A model generated the notes under the pieces. The model had not been told where the DNA came from and did not search any database. It saw only the letters and a program-made list of their open reading frames with translations. A DNA stretch of 64,000 nt, taken from Salinicola rhizosphaerae. GTDB lineage: Bacteria; Pseudomonadota; Gammaproteobacteria; Pseudomonadales; Halomonadaceae. The position numbers were made by a program, and so were the translations under genes. The stretch lies in NCBI RefSeq assembly GCF_014652715.1, contig NZ_BMZI01000003.1, positions 131,203-195,202 of the forward strand. The letters run 5' to 3'. Below are positions 1 through 9,080 of the stretch, piece after piece. The stretch's first letter is position 1; each line of letters begins with the position of its first letter.

Positions 1-863
1 AAGGCGTAGATCGAGGCGATATCCTGCTCTCCGTGGCCGGCACTGACGGCGTCGGACCACAGATTGCGAATCTGCGCGAGCGAGGGCATGGCGTTCTCGC
101 CACCGGCTTCCAGCGCCAGGCCGGCGTCTTTCAGCCCCCACTGCAGCGCCATCTGCGCGTCGAAATTGCCGCTGCCGATCGCATCGAGCTTGACCTTGGT
201 GTAGGGACTCGCCAGTGGCCCGCCATCCAGCGTCTGCCAGAGGTCATCGGTCGAGAAACCGAGCGTCTCGGCCAGGCGTGACGTCTCCGCGATACCCTGC
301 ATCATGGCGATCAACCAGGCATTGACGACGATCTTCATGCGCGCGCCCTGACCGGCATGCCCCAGCCACTGGGTCTTCTTGCCCAGCACATCGAAGATCG
401 GATCGGCCACCGGCCCGGCCTTGTCACGGTCGCCGCTGGCGAGCACCGTGACGGCGCCCTGCTCGGCCGGCGCTTTGGTGCCGGAGACCGGCGCGTCGAC
501 GAAGATCACATCGGCGCGGCTTTCACCGACCTCGGCGATCAGGCGATCGGTCTCGGCTACACCGAGCGTGCCCATCTGAATCAGCAGCGAATCCTGCGGC
601 ATCGCCTGCAGCGCACCGGCGTCGCCCAGCAGCACGTCCCGCGTGACGGCGAGATCCGGCAGCATCGCGATCACCGCCGCGGCATCCGTCACCGCATCGG
701 CGGCAGAATCCGCTTCGCGAGCCCCGGCCGCCACCAGACCGTCCGCCTTGCCCGGCGAACGATTCCAGACGGCCACCCGGAAGCCGGCTCCGAGCAAGTT
801 GGCGGCAAAGGCGTGGCCCATGGCGCCCAAACCAAGAACGGCGACACTGCGAGAATCGGACAT
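1..863 (-). CDS. NAD(P)-dependent oxidoreductase, 3-hydroxyisobutyrate dehydrogenase family (C-terminus outside window)
   Basis: The reverse strand reads open from an ATG at 863 to the window edge, giving about 287 residues of a family that is usually 285-300 long, so only the last few residues are missing. A good ribosome site (GAGGT, 7 nt upstream) supports this start. Residues 11-16 are GLGAMG, the dinucleotide-binding glycine motif of the beta-hydroxyacid dehydrogenases. The segment around APVSGTKAPAEQG matches the family's substrate-binding DAPVSG motif, and ARMKIVVN carries the catalytic lysine. The family reversibly oxidises beta-hydroxyacids such as 3-hydroxyisobutyrate or tartronate semialdehyde; the substrate here cannot be told. 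It is divergent from a second oxidoreductase of the same superfamily. Confidence 0.85.
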   Translation of the reverse strand, partial: MSDSRSVAVLGLGAMGHAFAANLLGAGFRVAVWNRSPGKADGLVAAGAREADSAADAVTDAAAVIAMLPDLAVTRDVLLGDAGALQAMPQDSLLIQMGTLGVAETDRLIAEVGESRADVIFVDAPVSGTKAPAEQGAVTVLASGDRDKAGPVADPIFDVLGKKTQWLGHAGQGARMKIVVNAWLIAMMQGIAETSRLAETLGFSTDDLWQTLDGGPLASPYTKVKLDAIGSGNFDAQMALQWGLKDAGLALEAGGENAMPSLAQIRNLWSDAVSAGHGEQDIASIYA

Positions 864-888
864 GACATTTACCTCGTGGGGATCTGTA

Positions 889-898
889 GTTAGCTAAC
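889..898. promoter_or_regulatory. Palindrome between divergent oxidoreductase genes
   Basis: GTTAGCTAAC is a perfect 10-base palindrome 26 bases upstream of the minus-strand oxidoreductase start. A partial copy (GAGCTAACGG) lies about 60 bases further on. Its position between divergent genes would suit an operator; no regulator is identified. Confidence 0.25.
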
Positions 899-1116
899 GG
901 TATCGTTCCACTATAGGCAAAACGTCTCATCGACAAAAGTCGTGCCTCGCTCGAGCTAACGGGAGCGCTAGCGCCATCATGATCTCCGGCATCGTCGGTC
1001 GGGGTGCGTCGTACGACGGAAGCGGTATGGTGAAGTCTCGACATCGCCATCAAGCTGTCCCGCACGACGCTATTTGTCATACAAGAAATTGTCGCCATCT
1101 ACAGGAGTCAAACGCC

Positions 1117-1989
1117 ATGTCCCCGACAGTCGCTCTGATCGCGCCAGGCGCCATGGGCGCTGCCATCGGCCGCCGCCTGACCGATCACGGTCTCGATGTC
1201 TGGACCTGCCTCGAGGGCTGCAGCGCGGCGAGCCTCGAACGCGCGCGGGCAGCGGACCTGAAAAATGTGCCGCTGGCGTCACTGATGCAGGCCGACCTGC
1301 TGCTCTCGGTGGTGCCGCCGGCCGAAGCGGCAGCACTCGCCGAACGGCTGGCACCGTTTATCACGCAGACCGAGACACCACCCGTCTACTGCGATCTGAA
1401 CGCCGTCAGTACGGCGACGCTGGCCCGGATCGAACGCATCGTCAGCGACAGCGGCAGCGCGTTCGTCGACGGTGGCATTATCGGCCCCCCACCTTCCGAG
1501 ACGAAGACACCGCGTATCTATGCCGCCGGCGAGAACGCCCCGGCTCTGGCGAAACTGTCGTCGTACGGTCTCGACGTTCGAATACTCGACGGCGGCATCG
1601 GGAGCGCATCGGCGCTCAAGATGTGCTTTGCCGGTATCAACAAGGGCATGACGGCGCTGACCACGATCATGCTGCTTGCCGCCGGCCGTAGCGGCGCGGG
1701 GGAAGCGCTGCGTGGCGAGCTCGCCCACAGCCTGCCGGAGGTGATCGAGCGCATCGATCATGGCATACCGGACATGCTGCCCAAGGCGTGGCGCTGGCAT
1801 CCTGAAATGCGCGAGATCGCCGACTTTCTCGACGCCGCCGATCCCCAGGGCAACGATGTGGCTGGACGACGCGCCTTCGAAGGCTTCGCCGCGCTCTATG
1901 AGCACCTGGGCGACGTCAGCACCAATGACGCGCTGATACGCCAGCTCGAAACGCTGATCGACGCTACGGCTGGCGCCTCGCGCAAGTGA
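1117..1989 (+). CDS. NAD(P)-binding oxidoreductase with DUF1932-type C-terminal domain
   Basis: This gene encodes 290 residues from the ATG at 1117, which has AGGAG nine bases upstream. The open frame extends further upstream, but that part has no ribosome site and lies in the promoter region. The N-terminus (TVALIAPGAMGAAIG) is a Rossmann dinucleotide-binding fold like 6-phosphogluconate dehydrogenase. The middle part, FVDGGIIGPPP, and ALKMCFAGINKGM with its conserved lysine, match the DUF1932 branch of that superfamily. The real substrate is unknown. It is transcribed away from the hydroxyisobutyrate dehydrogenase-like gene at 1-863, so the two may share a promoter region and possibly a pathway. 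Confidence 0.8.
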   Translation: MSPTVALIAPGAMGAAIGRRLTDHGLDVWTCLEGCSAASLERARAADLKNVPLASLMQADLLLSVVPPAEAAALAERLAPFITQTETPPVYCDLNAVSTATLARIERIVSDSGSAFVDGGIIGPPPSETKTPRIYAAGENAPALAKLSSYGLDVRILDGGIGSASALKMCFAGINKGMTALTTIMLLAAGRSGAGEALRGELAHSLPEVIERIDHGIPDMLPKAWRWHPEMREIADFLDAADPQGNDVAGRRAFEGFAALYEHLGDVSTNDALIRQLETLIDATAGASRK

Positions 1990-2004
1990 CGCCGAATGCG
2001 CCTC

Positions 2005-2859
2005 TCACATGCCATGCTTGATACCGCGACTGATCAGCCACCAATTGGCCGGATAGGACGTCGCGAAACCGATGAGCATGGCGATCTGCATCATGAACCA
2101 GTAGGTCGCGGAGGCAACGGGCGGCTCCTGCGGCAGAATCAGCAGGAAAGCGATGGTCAGCCAGGCGAACATGCCGATCTCGAAGGCCACCAGCGAGACG
2201 GTATCCGCCTTGACGGCGTTGACGAACGCACGCGCGAGATTCTTCTCGCCCATCTCCATCGCAGGGAGAATCTGAAACGCCAGGCCGAATAGATAGGCCC
2301 CGATGAACGCGCCAACGAAGTGCCCGAGCAGCGTCGAGCCCAATACCGTGAAGCCGGTGAGCGCGACGATTGGCGCCGCGACCGAATCGCCCAGCGTGCA
2401 GCCGCCACCGCAGTGCGTGACGCCGACGAATACGCTTTGCCATTTGGGTTTGTCCCCACCGTGATGATGCGCGTGCGATCCATGCCCCGGGTGTTGAGAA
2501 CCCTCGTGTTGAGAACCCTCGTGATGAGAACCCTGGTGATCAGAGCCGTCTCGGCGGGAATCCCCGTGGTGGGAGTTCTCCTGATGCGGGCCGTGATCAT
2601 GCGCGTCGTGCCCGCGAGATTCATGTTCGTGATCGGCATGCTGATGCCCTTGATGCCCACCATGCTGTTCGGACTTGAGCGGCGCCCGTCCCATCTTGAG
2701 GTAGGCCCACCAGCCGACGAGCGGCATGTAGAGCCCGGTAATCGGCCAGGTCACATTCATGACCGCCATAGGTTGCGGTCGCTTCGACACGTCGATGGCG
2801 ATGGCGATGGCCGTGGCGATGCCCAGCAGCAGAAAGATCCAGGACCAGAAGGTCAGCAT
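2005..2859 (-). CDS. DUF4396 membrane protein with a histidine-rich loop
   Basis: The 284-residue reading from ATG 2859 is preferred (AAGGAG 11 bases upstream, protein opens directly with a membrane helix). An ATG at 2907 would add 16 residues but has no close ribosome site. Hydrophobic helices lie at about residues 3-23 and 33-54 and several more after residue 155. Residues 65-132 form a soluble loop very rich in His, Asp, Glu, Gln, Ser and Gly. Immediately after it comes THCGGGCTLGD with cysteines 149 and 153, a conserved motif of DUF4396 proteins. Function is not established; the His loop and CGGGC motif suggest metal binding or sensing. Part of the loop is encoded by a 15-base tandem repeat. 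Confidence 0.75.
   Translation of the reverse strand: MLTFWSWIFLLLGIATAIAIAIDVSKRPQPMAVMNVTWPITGLYMPLVGWWAYLKMGRAPLKSEQHGGHQGHQHADHEHESRGHDAHDHGPHQENSHHGDSRRDGSDHQGSHHEGSQHEGSQHPGHGSHAHHHGGDKPKWQSVFVGVTHCGGGCTLGDSVAAPIVALTGFTVLGSTLLGHFVGAFIGAYLFGLAFQILPAMEMGEKNLARAFVNAVKADTVSLVAFEIGMFAWLTIAFLLILPQEPPVASATYWFMMQIAMLIGFATSYPANWWLISRGIKHGM
2491..2550. repeat. 15-base tandem repeat inside the His-rich loop of the DUF4396 gene
   Basis: Two identical units (GTGTTGAGAACCCTC), one near-identical unit and one degenerate unit follow head to tail. On the coding strand each unit gives a HEGSQ-like pentapeptide. Units are multiples of three, so copy-number change would lengthen or shorten the loop without breaking the frame. 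Confidence 0.85.
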
Positions 2860-3478
2860 GGCGAAAAACGCTCCTTGTCGGTGAGATATCGGGATTCCGA
2901 AGTCCATTTCGGCGATGCGAGATTGAATTCCTCATGGAGTCAATCAGTCGCCGCCTAATTGGCGGCCTCACCTGAAGGTATAGAGTCTCTTCGCGTCGCC
3001 AACAAGCGACGTCCTGCACAAAGGTCGTGATCGACGACGCCGATTCAGTCATGTTCACCGTCACTTTTGGCAGTGCTCGTGAGTCGTAAAATAACAACAT
3101 AAACATCAATAAAGCGGCCGATTATCGATTGATGAAACTGCTGTTCTGAAAGTTAACGCAAAATCGTTCATGGAACTGACGGCGAGTCAATTCCACCAAG
3201 AGATGACCGATAAATGGCGCTCATTCACTTATCGTTCTAATCATTAAAGCACCGCTTTATAAGCGACCTCGCTTGATGCATCATCAGCGCCCACGCGGTC
3301 GCTGAAACGATTCAGGGGGATTCCTTCACGGCGATGTCCAGACGCGATATCGATGGTATCGGCTCCCGTGATGGAAGATCCAAGCTCCACGTCGGAGCAC
3401 TCGATCGACACGCCAATGACTCGTGATCGAATGGATGCGCCAACAGGGCAAACGGATAGAACGAACAGGAAAACGATC
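2860..3478. other. Intergenic region upstream of DUF4396 gene and sugar transporter
   Basis: About 620 bases, with an AT-richer stretch near 3030-3260. No convincing gene is seen. The interrupted palindrome GGAACTGAC / GTCAATTCC at 3172-3180 and 3186-3194 (one mismatch) could be an operator for the transporter, but no regulator gene lies next to it. The short open frames here have poor start sites. Confidence 0.4.
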
Positions 3479-4780
3479 ATGCCAGCAAGGCCACAGACGA
3501 ATTACCGCAGCGCGCTGGTCGTCGTGACGACGATCTTCTTCATGTGGGGATTCATTACCTGCCTCAACGACATTCTGATCCCTCACCTCAAAGCGGTGTT
3601 CTCGCTGAATTACACCCAGACCATGCTGATCCAGTTCACCTTCTTCGGTGCTTACTTCATCATGTCGCTGCCGATGGGCAAGCTACTGGCGAAGGTCGGC
3701 TACAAGAACGCCATCAGTCTGGGCCTGCTGATCGCCGCCGTCGGCGCGGTGATGTTCTATCCTGCCGCGAAGGCGCCCTCCTACCCGCTGTTCCTGACCG
3801 CGCTGTTCGTCCTGGCGAGCGGCGTCACCATGCTGCAGGTCGCGGCCAATCCGTACGTCAGCATGCTTGGCCCGGAAGGCTCCGCCTCCAGCCGACTCAA
3901 TCTGGCGCAGGCCTTCAATTCGCTTGGCACGACGATCGCCCCTTACTTCGGTGGCATGCTGATTCTCGGTGCGGCCGTGCTCGGCGCCAGCGAACTGGCC
4001 GACATGTCCCAGGCTGACCGCATGGCCTACCGCGTGCAGCAGGCGCAGAGCGTACAGACGCCCTATCTGCTGCTCGCGGCCGTACTCGCCGTGCTCGCCG
4101 TGGTGATCTATCTCTGGAAGCTGCCCAACTTCAAGGATCAGGCGCGTGACGACAGCCCCCGGGACAACGTCACCGCCGCCCAGGCGCTGCGTCACCCTCA
4201 CGTGCTATTCGGCGTGATCGGCATTTTCTGCTACGTCGGCGCCGAGGTCTCGATCGGCAGCTTCATGATCAACTACCTGTCGCTGCCGGATATCGGCGGC
4301 ATGAGCGAGAGCGCCGCAGCAAGCTACGTAGCCTACTACTGGGGCGGCGCGATGATCGGCCGCTTCATCGGCTCGGCGCTGATGCAGAAGATTCGCCCCA
4401 GCCTGCTGCTCGGCCTCTTCGCGATCGTCGCGGCGCTGCTGGTGGTCACTACCATGCTGACCTCCGGCCATGTCGCGATGTGGAGCATCGTCGCCATCGG
4501 GCTATTCAACTCGATCATGTTCCCCACCATCTTCACGCTCGGCATCGCCAAGCTGGGCCCGCTGACCAGCAAGGCCTCGAGCCTTCTGATCATGGCGATC
4601 GTCGGCGGTGCCATCCTGCCGGTGGCGCAGGGGGCGATCGCCGATACGGTCGGTATCCATCACGCTTTCATCCTGCCGCTGCTCTGCTATCTGTTCATTG
4701 CCTTCTACGGTTTCCGGGGCTCGCGGGTGCTCAACCCGCACCCGGCTTCCAGCGAGGAGCTGGCCGAGGCACGCGGTTAA
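3479..4780 (+). CDS. Sugar:H+ symporter of the FucP/GluP major facilitator family
   Basis: A 433-residue, about 12-helix inner-membrane protein. The start at 3479 (AGGA eight bases upstream) begins just before the first helix; the frame is open for 42 more codons upstream, but that stretch is hydrophilic and has no ribosome site. Family hallmarks are FFMWGFITCLNDILIPHLK in helix 1 and the following FGAYF segment, plus AANPYVS in helix 4, all typical of FucP/GluP transporters for L-fucose, glucose or galactose. The exact sugar cannot be told from sequence. No sugar catabolic gene is adjacent. A strong hairpin follows the gene. Confidence 0.85.
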   Translation: MPARPQTNYRSALVVVTTIFFMWGFITCLNDILIPHLKAVFSLNYTQTMLIQFTFFGAYFIMSLPMGKLLAKVGYKNAISLGLLIAAVGAVMFYPAAKAPSYPLFLTALFVLASGVTMLQVAANPYVSMLGPEGSASSRLNLAQAFNSLGTTIAPYFGGMLILGAAVLGASELADMSQADRMAYRVQQAQSVQTPYLLLAAVLAVLAVVIYLWKLPNFKDQARDDSPRDNVTAAQALRHPHVLFGVIGIFCYVGAEVSIGSFMINYLSLPDIGGMSESAAASYVAYYWGGAMIGRFIGSALMQKIRPSLLLGLFAIVAALLVVTTMLTSGHVAMWSIVAIGLFNSIMFPTIFTLGIAKLGPLTSKASSLLIMAIVGGAILPVAQGAIADTVGIHHAFILPLLCYLFIAFYGFRGSRVLNPHPASSEELAEARG

Positions 4781-4794
4781 GCGCCGATTTCGCA

Positions 4795-4834
4795 ACGAGC
4801 GCTATCATCACAAAACGAGCGCTGCTATCACAAA
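4795..4834. repeat. 20-base imperfect tandem duplication
   Basis: Two head-to-tail 20-base units, ACGAGCGCTATCATCACAAA and ACGAGCGCTGCTATCACAAA, differ at three adjacent positions. They lie just after the transporter stop codon and before the terminator hairpin. No role is evident. Confidence 0.6.
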
Positions 4835-4852
4835 GCGTGCCTCGTAGACGAC

Positions 4853-4878
4853 GAACGCCCCTCTCAGGAGGGGCGTTC
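4853..4878. terminator. Transcription terminator hairpin after sugar transporter
   Basis: A perfect 11-base-pair stem GAACGCCCCTC / GAGGGGCGTTC with a four-base loop TCAG. The downstream T run is weak on both strands. It lies between convergent genes and may serve both. Confidence 0.7.
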
Positions 4879-4916
4879 TCGTTATCGGTACTGTCACGCT
4901 GGCGCGTAACGCAAGA

Positions 4917-5765
4917 TCACGAATCCGGGTAATCGGTGCCAGCTCCGACCTCGCCCCAGGCACGCACTTCCTCAAGCGTCTGCTCGAGATGCTCGGTGAC
5001 CTTGCCGACACCCCAGGCGCCCAGCACCAGATGGCGAGGCGGTTCGGGGTGCGCGACCAGATCGATCATCGTCTGGGCAGCGCGGCGCGGGTCGCCCGGC
5101 TGCTTGCCGCTGCCTTCACTGGTACCGGCCATACGCGCCTTGGCGGTCTCGGCGTAGTCATCGATCCGGCTCGGCGTCTGCTGCAGCGAGCGCCCGGCCC
5201 AATCCGTACGGAACGGCCCCGGCTCGACGCAGGTAACGCGGATACCGAGCGGTTCGACCTCGGCCTTGAGCGAATCCGACCACCCCTCCACGGCATGCTT
5301 GCTTGCCGCGTAATAGCCGGACCCCGGGAAGCCGATGAACCCGGCGACCGAGCTGATGCTGATGATATGGCCCGCACGCCGCTGGCGCATGCCGGGCAAT
5401 ACCGCCCGCGTCATGGCGAAAAGCCCGAAGACGTTGGCATCGAACTGGGCGCGAATCGCCGACTCCTCGCCCTCTTCCACCGACGCCTGATAGCCGTAGC
5501 CGGCATTGTTGACCAGGACATCGAGGCGGCCGAATTTCGCCTCTGCGGCGGCAACAGCCGCGGTGATCTGGTTCGGGTCGGTGACATCGAGCGCCAGGGC
5601 CAGCGCGCGGTCCTCGGCGCCTTCGACCAGATCGGCGACACGTTCGCGAGCGCGAGCGGACACGACGACGCTGCCGCCCTGATCGATGATCAGACGAGCG
5701 AGTTCGCGGCCGAAGCCGGTGGAGCAGCCGGTGATGAACCAGACCGGAGAATCGGGCATCGACAT
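4917..5765 (-). CDS. Short-chain dehydrogenase/reductase
   Basis: A 282-residue classical SDR read from ATG 5765 (GGGAGA about six bases upstream); the open frame reaches 5903, but the added part has no ribosome site. It has the cofactor motif TGCSTGFG near residue 12, NNAG in the middle, and the catalytic Ser with YAASKHA (Tyr and Lys). The sequence resembles the oxidoreductases annotated as SDR family NAD(P)-dependent oxidoreductase/short-chain dehydrogenase with broad carbonyl or alcohol substrates. The physiological substrate is unknown. It stands alone, divergent from the efflux genes. Confidence 0.85.
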   Translation of the reverse strand: MSMPDSPVWFITGCSTGFGRELARLIIDQGGSVVVSARARERVADLVEGAEDRALALALDVTDPNQITAAVAAAEAKFGRLDVLVNNAGYGYQASVEEGEESAIRAQFDANVFGLFAMTRAVLPGMRQRRAGHIISISSVAGFIGFPGSGYYAASKHAVEGWSDSLKAEVEPLGIRVTCVEPGPFRTDWAGRSLQQTPSRIDDYAETAKARMAGTSEGSGKQPGDPRRAAQTMIDLVAHPEPPRHLVLGAWGVGKVTEHLEQTLEEVRAWGEVGAGTDYPDS

Positions 5766-6228
5766 GATGTTCTCCCAGGATGATGACGGCGCGGCCAGAA
5801 CGATGACACGCCCCTGCCGTCGGTGAATGTCGCCTCTTAGCATAGACGACACGAGCCCGTGTTCACCCCCACCCATGAAGGCCCGCAGGGCGCCTGGCGA
5901 CACTTACGACCTTGGTCTTATCCCTCTTGTACCCGCCGCCAGCATCGGGATAATTGATTAGCGGGCAAAAGATAGACGCGTTATCGATTTGTCTGCTTCG
6001 GTCGGGACGAGTCCGCCCCATAACCACTATCAGCTCGGTACGACTAGCATGACGCCGCCGTGACCTGGCACCGAGGTTACGTCCGCACATTGGCGCCGGC
6101 GGATGACCCACTCGGCCCATACAGCTAAGACGAAGACTCGGCTGCAAAGACTCGGCGGCAATGCCGGCCGAGCCCTTATTCCGACGTCCTGACCAGAGGA
6201 CGCACGCGACAAGAGATCACGAAGGAAC
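5766..6228. other. Divergent intergenic region, SDR / efflux pump
   Basis: About 460 bases between divergent genes. No supported gene is seen. AT-rich tracts near 5946-5995 (around GGGATAATTGATTAG and TTATCGATTTG) are the likeliest promoter zone. No clear operator palindrome was found. Confidence 0.35.
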
Positions 6229-7782
6229 ATGACGCAAGTCGAGCATCTGTTCGAACGCTATGGCCCCCGTTACAAGCTGTGGGTGACGCTGACCGTGATG
6301 CTCGGTCTCGTGGCGCTGGGCATGTCGATCACCATCGTCAACGTCGCCATACCGTACATCAAGGGCGCCTTCGGCATGAGCGACTCCCAGGTACAGTGGC
6401 TCTCCACCGGGTTTCTCGCCTCGACGACGGTCTCGCTGCTGGTCGCGCCGTGGCTGGTTGCGGCCGTCGGCCAGCGCGCCACCTTCATCGGTCTGCTGCT
6501 GGCTTTCATCGCGGCCTCCATTCTCGGCGGACTCGGCCAGGGCATGGCCGCCCTGGTCGCCGCCCGTATCGTTCAGGGCGGCATGACCGGACTGATCCGC
6601 CCGGTGGCGATGCAGGCGCTGTTCGCCGCCTACCCGCCCGAAGGTCGCGGCATGGCCACGGCCATGTACGGCATGTGCCTCGGCCTGCCGCTGACGCTCG
6701 CTACCGTGATCGGCGGCTGGCTGGTCGAGCATTTCACCTGGCGCTACGTCTTTTTCGTCACGCTGCCGATCTGCGCCGCCGCGATCGCCATGGGCTTCTT
6801 CTTTCTGCCCTCACGTGAGCACAAGGGACCGCGTCCGCCGTTCGACTGGGCCGGCGTGATCATGCTGTTCGTCGCAGTCTTCTCGCTGCTTGCCGCGCTC
6901 TCCAACGGCCAGCGCTGGGGCTGGTATGACCCTCGGGTGCCGGAACTGATCCTGATCGCCACGCTGACTGGCGCCGGTTTCGTCGCCTGGCAGAATCGTA
7001 CCGCGCATCCACTGCTCGATCTGGCGATCTTTCGCGATCGCACTTTCATCGTCGGCACGCTGGCGATGTGCCTGTTCGGCGGTACCTTCTACGGCATCAT
7101 GTATCTGCTGCCGCAGTTCGTGCAGGCGGTGCTGCACTACAGCCCGATCTCCGCCGGCAAGATCTTCCTGCCCTCGACGCTGGTTCTCGCCGTGCTCGTG
7201 CCGCTGGTGGGCTGGCTGAGTGATCGCTATCCGCCGCACTGGATCACCCTGCCGGGCCTTGGCTGCGCACTGCTCTCCGTTTGGCTGATGGCGCAGATGG
7301 ACTGGAACACCTCGTTTTTCTATCTCGCCATGGCCATGGCTGTGCTGTCGGTCGGCATGGCCGCCTTCCCGCCGCCGACGCTCTCCAACGCCATCGCGGG
7401 CTTGCCCGTTCATCTGATGGGCCATGGTTCGGGGGCGATCAACTTTGCGCTTCAGCTCGGCGGCGCGCTGGGCACCGCCGGACTGGTGATCCTGCTCGAT
7501 CGTCAGAGCGCCTACCACGGCCAGAGCCTGAACGCCGGCGTCAATGCCGGCAACGCGATTGCCCGCCAGCAGCTCGACCAGCTGGCCGATCTCACCGCTC
7601 GGCTTGGCGTGCCCGATACTCAGCAGCAGGCGATGGCTGGCTACCTGATGGAGCGTATCGAGACGATCTGGGCGTCGATCCTCGCCTATCAGGATGGCTT
7701 CTGGATATTGATCGGCAGCCTGTTTCTGGTCGTCGTGCCCTCGCTGCTGCTGAGCCGCTGGCGCGGGCTGCCCCGTACCTGA
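6229..7782 (+). CDS. Drug efflux transporter of the DHA2 (EmrB/QacA) family
   Basis: A 517-residue, about 14-helix major facilitator protein, the usual size for DHA2 exporters. Helix 1 leads into TIVNVAIPYI, the family motif, and LSTGFLASTTVSLLVAPWL resembles the motif of helix 2. GGWLVEHFTWRYVFFVTLPI matches the conserved helix 5 region (antiporter motif and WRW/Y-FF). It should export toxic organic compounds by proton antiport, working with the membrane fusion protein encoded 52 bases downstream. No outer-membrane channel gene is adjacent, so a TolC-type channel elsewhere is expected. The start has AAGGA close upstream. Confidence 0.88.
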   Translation: MTQVEHLFERYGPRYKLWVTLTVMLGLVALGMSITIVNVAIPYIKGAFGMSDSQVQWLSTGFLASTTVSLLVAPWLVAAVGQRATFIGLLLAFIAASILGGLGQGMAALVAARIVQGGMTGLIRPVAMQALFAAYPPEGRGMATAMYGMCLGLPLTLATVIGGWLVEHFTWRYVFFVTLPICAAAIAMGFFFLPSREHKGPRPPFDWAGVIMLFVAVFSLLAALSNGQRWGWYDPRVPELILIATLTGAGFVAWQNRTAHPLLDLAIFRDRTFIVGTLAMCLFGGTFYGIMYLLPQFVQAVLHYSPISAGKIFLPSTLVLAVLVPLVGWLSDRYPPHWITLPGLGCALLSVWLMAQMDWNTSFFYLAMAMAVLSVGMAAFPPPTLSNAIAGLPVHLMGHGSGAINFALQLGGALGTAGLVILLDRQSAYHGQSLNAGVNAGNAIARQQLDQLADLTARLGVPDTQQQAMAGYLMERIETIWASILAYQDGFWILIGSLFLVVVPSLLLSRWRGLPRT

Positions 7783-7834
7783 GCCTGCCGCTACCTTCGA
7801 ATCCCTCTCCGACCGCTGAAGGACCCTTTCGCGC

Positions 7835-9016
7835 ATGACCGCCGACTCTTCTCCCAAGCGACGCCTGCCCCGTTCCACCAAGCTGCTGGTTCTGGCGCTG
7901 ATCGTCATCGCCTGCCTGATCTGGATCGGCTTCGCGGTCGCGCATCGCCTGACCCACGTCAGCGTGCAGGACGCCCGCGTGATGGCCGATCAGATCACCG
8001 TCAGCAGTCGGCTCGACGGCCGCGTGACCCGATTCGACCTGACCGAGGGCGAGACCCTTAGCGCAGGCGATCCTGTCGCCTCTCTCTATAGCGAACCGGA
8101 CCAGCGCAAGCTGAAGGCGCTGGAAGCCAACGCCGCAACGCACCAGGCGCGCGTGGATTACGAGTCCGCACGACTCGAACTGGCCAAGCAGCAGTACCAG
8201 GGCGGGATCGACATTACCAAAGAAGAGCTCGACGCCAGCAAGGCCGCCGAGAAAGCCGCCGGTGCGCGCCTGACACAGGCCGAGCGCGACTATCGCCGCT
8301 CCGATACGCTCTACCGCAAGAACTCGGTATCTCAGCAGCGCCGCGACCAGGACTACTACGCCTACCAGGCCGCGCTGGCCGAGCATCACCAGGCTGAGCA
8401 GGAGGTTGCCGTCAGCCAGGCGCAGGCGAACAATGCGCGCGTCGGCTTCCTCAACGGCGTGCAGGTGCCTCTGCCCAACCCCACGGTCATGCGTCAGGAG
8501 CTGCAGATCGCACGTCAGGAGCTGGCCGAGGCCAAGGCCAGACTCGATGAAGAGCAGTTGAGAATCCGCGACCTCGAGGTCAAGAGCCCCACCGATGGCG
8601 TCATCAACAAGACCCTGATCGACCCCGGCGAATACGTCAGCGCCGGGCAGCCGATCCTGATGATGCACGATCCCTCGAAACTCTGGGTCGAAGCCAACGT
8701 CAAGGAGACCGACGTTGGCTCGCTGCGGGTTGGACAGCCCGTCTCCATCACCGTCGACGCCTTTCCTGATCGGACTTTCAGCGGCCACGTCGCCATCATC
8801 GGCCGCGCCGCGACGAGCCAGTTCGCGCTGCTGCCGGACCCGAACCCGTCGGGCAATTTCACCAAGATCACCCAGCGCATTCCGGTGCGCATCCGCTTCG
8901 ATGACGGCCCCACCGAACTGATCGGCCCCGGCATGATGGTCGAGGTGGATATCGACGTCAGCGATGACGGTGAAGACCGCAGCGTCCATGCCCAGACGAC
9001 GCCCGCCACCAGTTGA
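7835..9016 (+). CDS. EmrA/HlyD-family membrane fusion protein
   Basis: A 393-residue periplasmic adaptor with one N-terminal membrane anchor (about residues 16-36). A biotinyl-lipoyl-like half (SSRLDGRVTRFDLTEGETLSAGDPV) follows, then a long alpha-helical hairpin rich in Ala, Glu and Gln, then the second lipoyl half (SPTDGVINKTLIDPGEYVSAGQP) and a beta-barrel domain. This is the EmrA arrangement. It follows the DHA2 transporter gene with a short gap, so the pair is read as one operon, with the order emrB-emrA instead of the common emrA-emrB. It should bridge the inner-membrane pump to a TolC-like channel. Confidence 0.88.
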   Translation: MTADSSPKRRLPRSTKLLVLALIVIACLIWIGFAVAHRLTHVSVQDARVMADQITVSSRLDGRVTRFDLTEGETLSAGDPVASLYSEPDQRKLKALEANAATHQARVDYESARLELAKQQYQGGIDITKEELDASKAAEKAAGARLTQAERDYRRSDTLYRKNSVSQQRRDQDYYAYQAALAEHHQAEQEVAVSQAQANNARVGFLNGVQVPLPNPTVMRQELQIARQELAEAKARLDEEQLRIRDLEVKSPTDGVINKTLIDPGEYVSAGQPILMMHDPSKLWVEANVKETDVGSLRVGQPVSITVDAFPDRTFSGHVAIIGRAATSQFALLPDPNPSGNFTKITQRIPVRIRFDDGPTELIGPGMMVEVDIDVSDDGEDRSVHAQTTPATS

Positions 9017-9080
9017 GCGCGCCGGCGGCTTGCTTTCGGATTACGATGGCGCTCCGAGTTCATCGCCGCAGGAGCATCAC

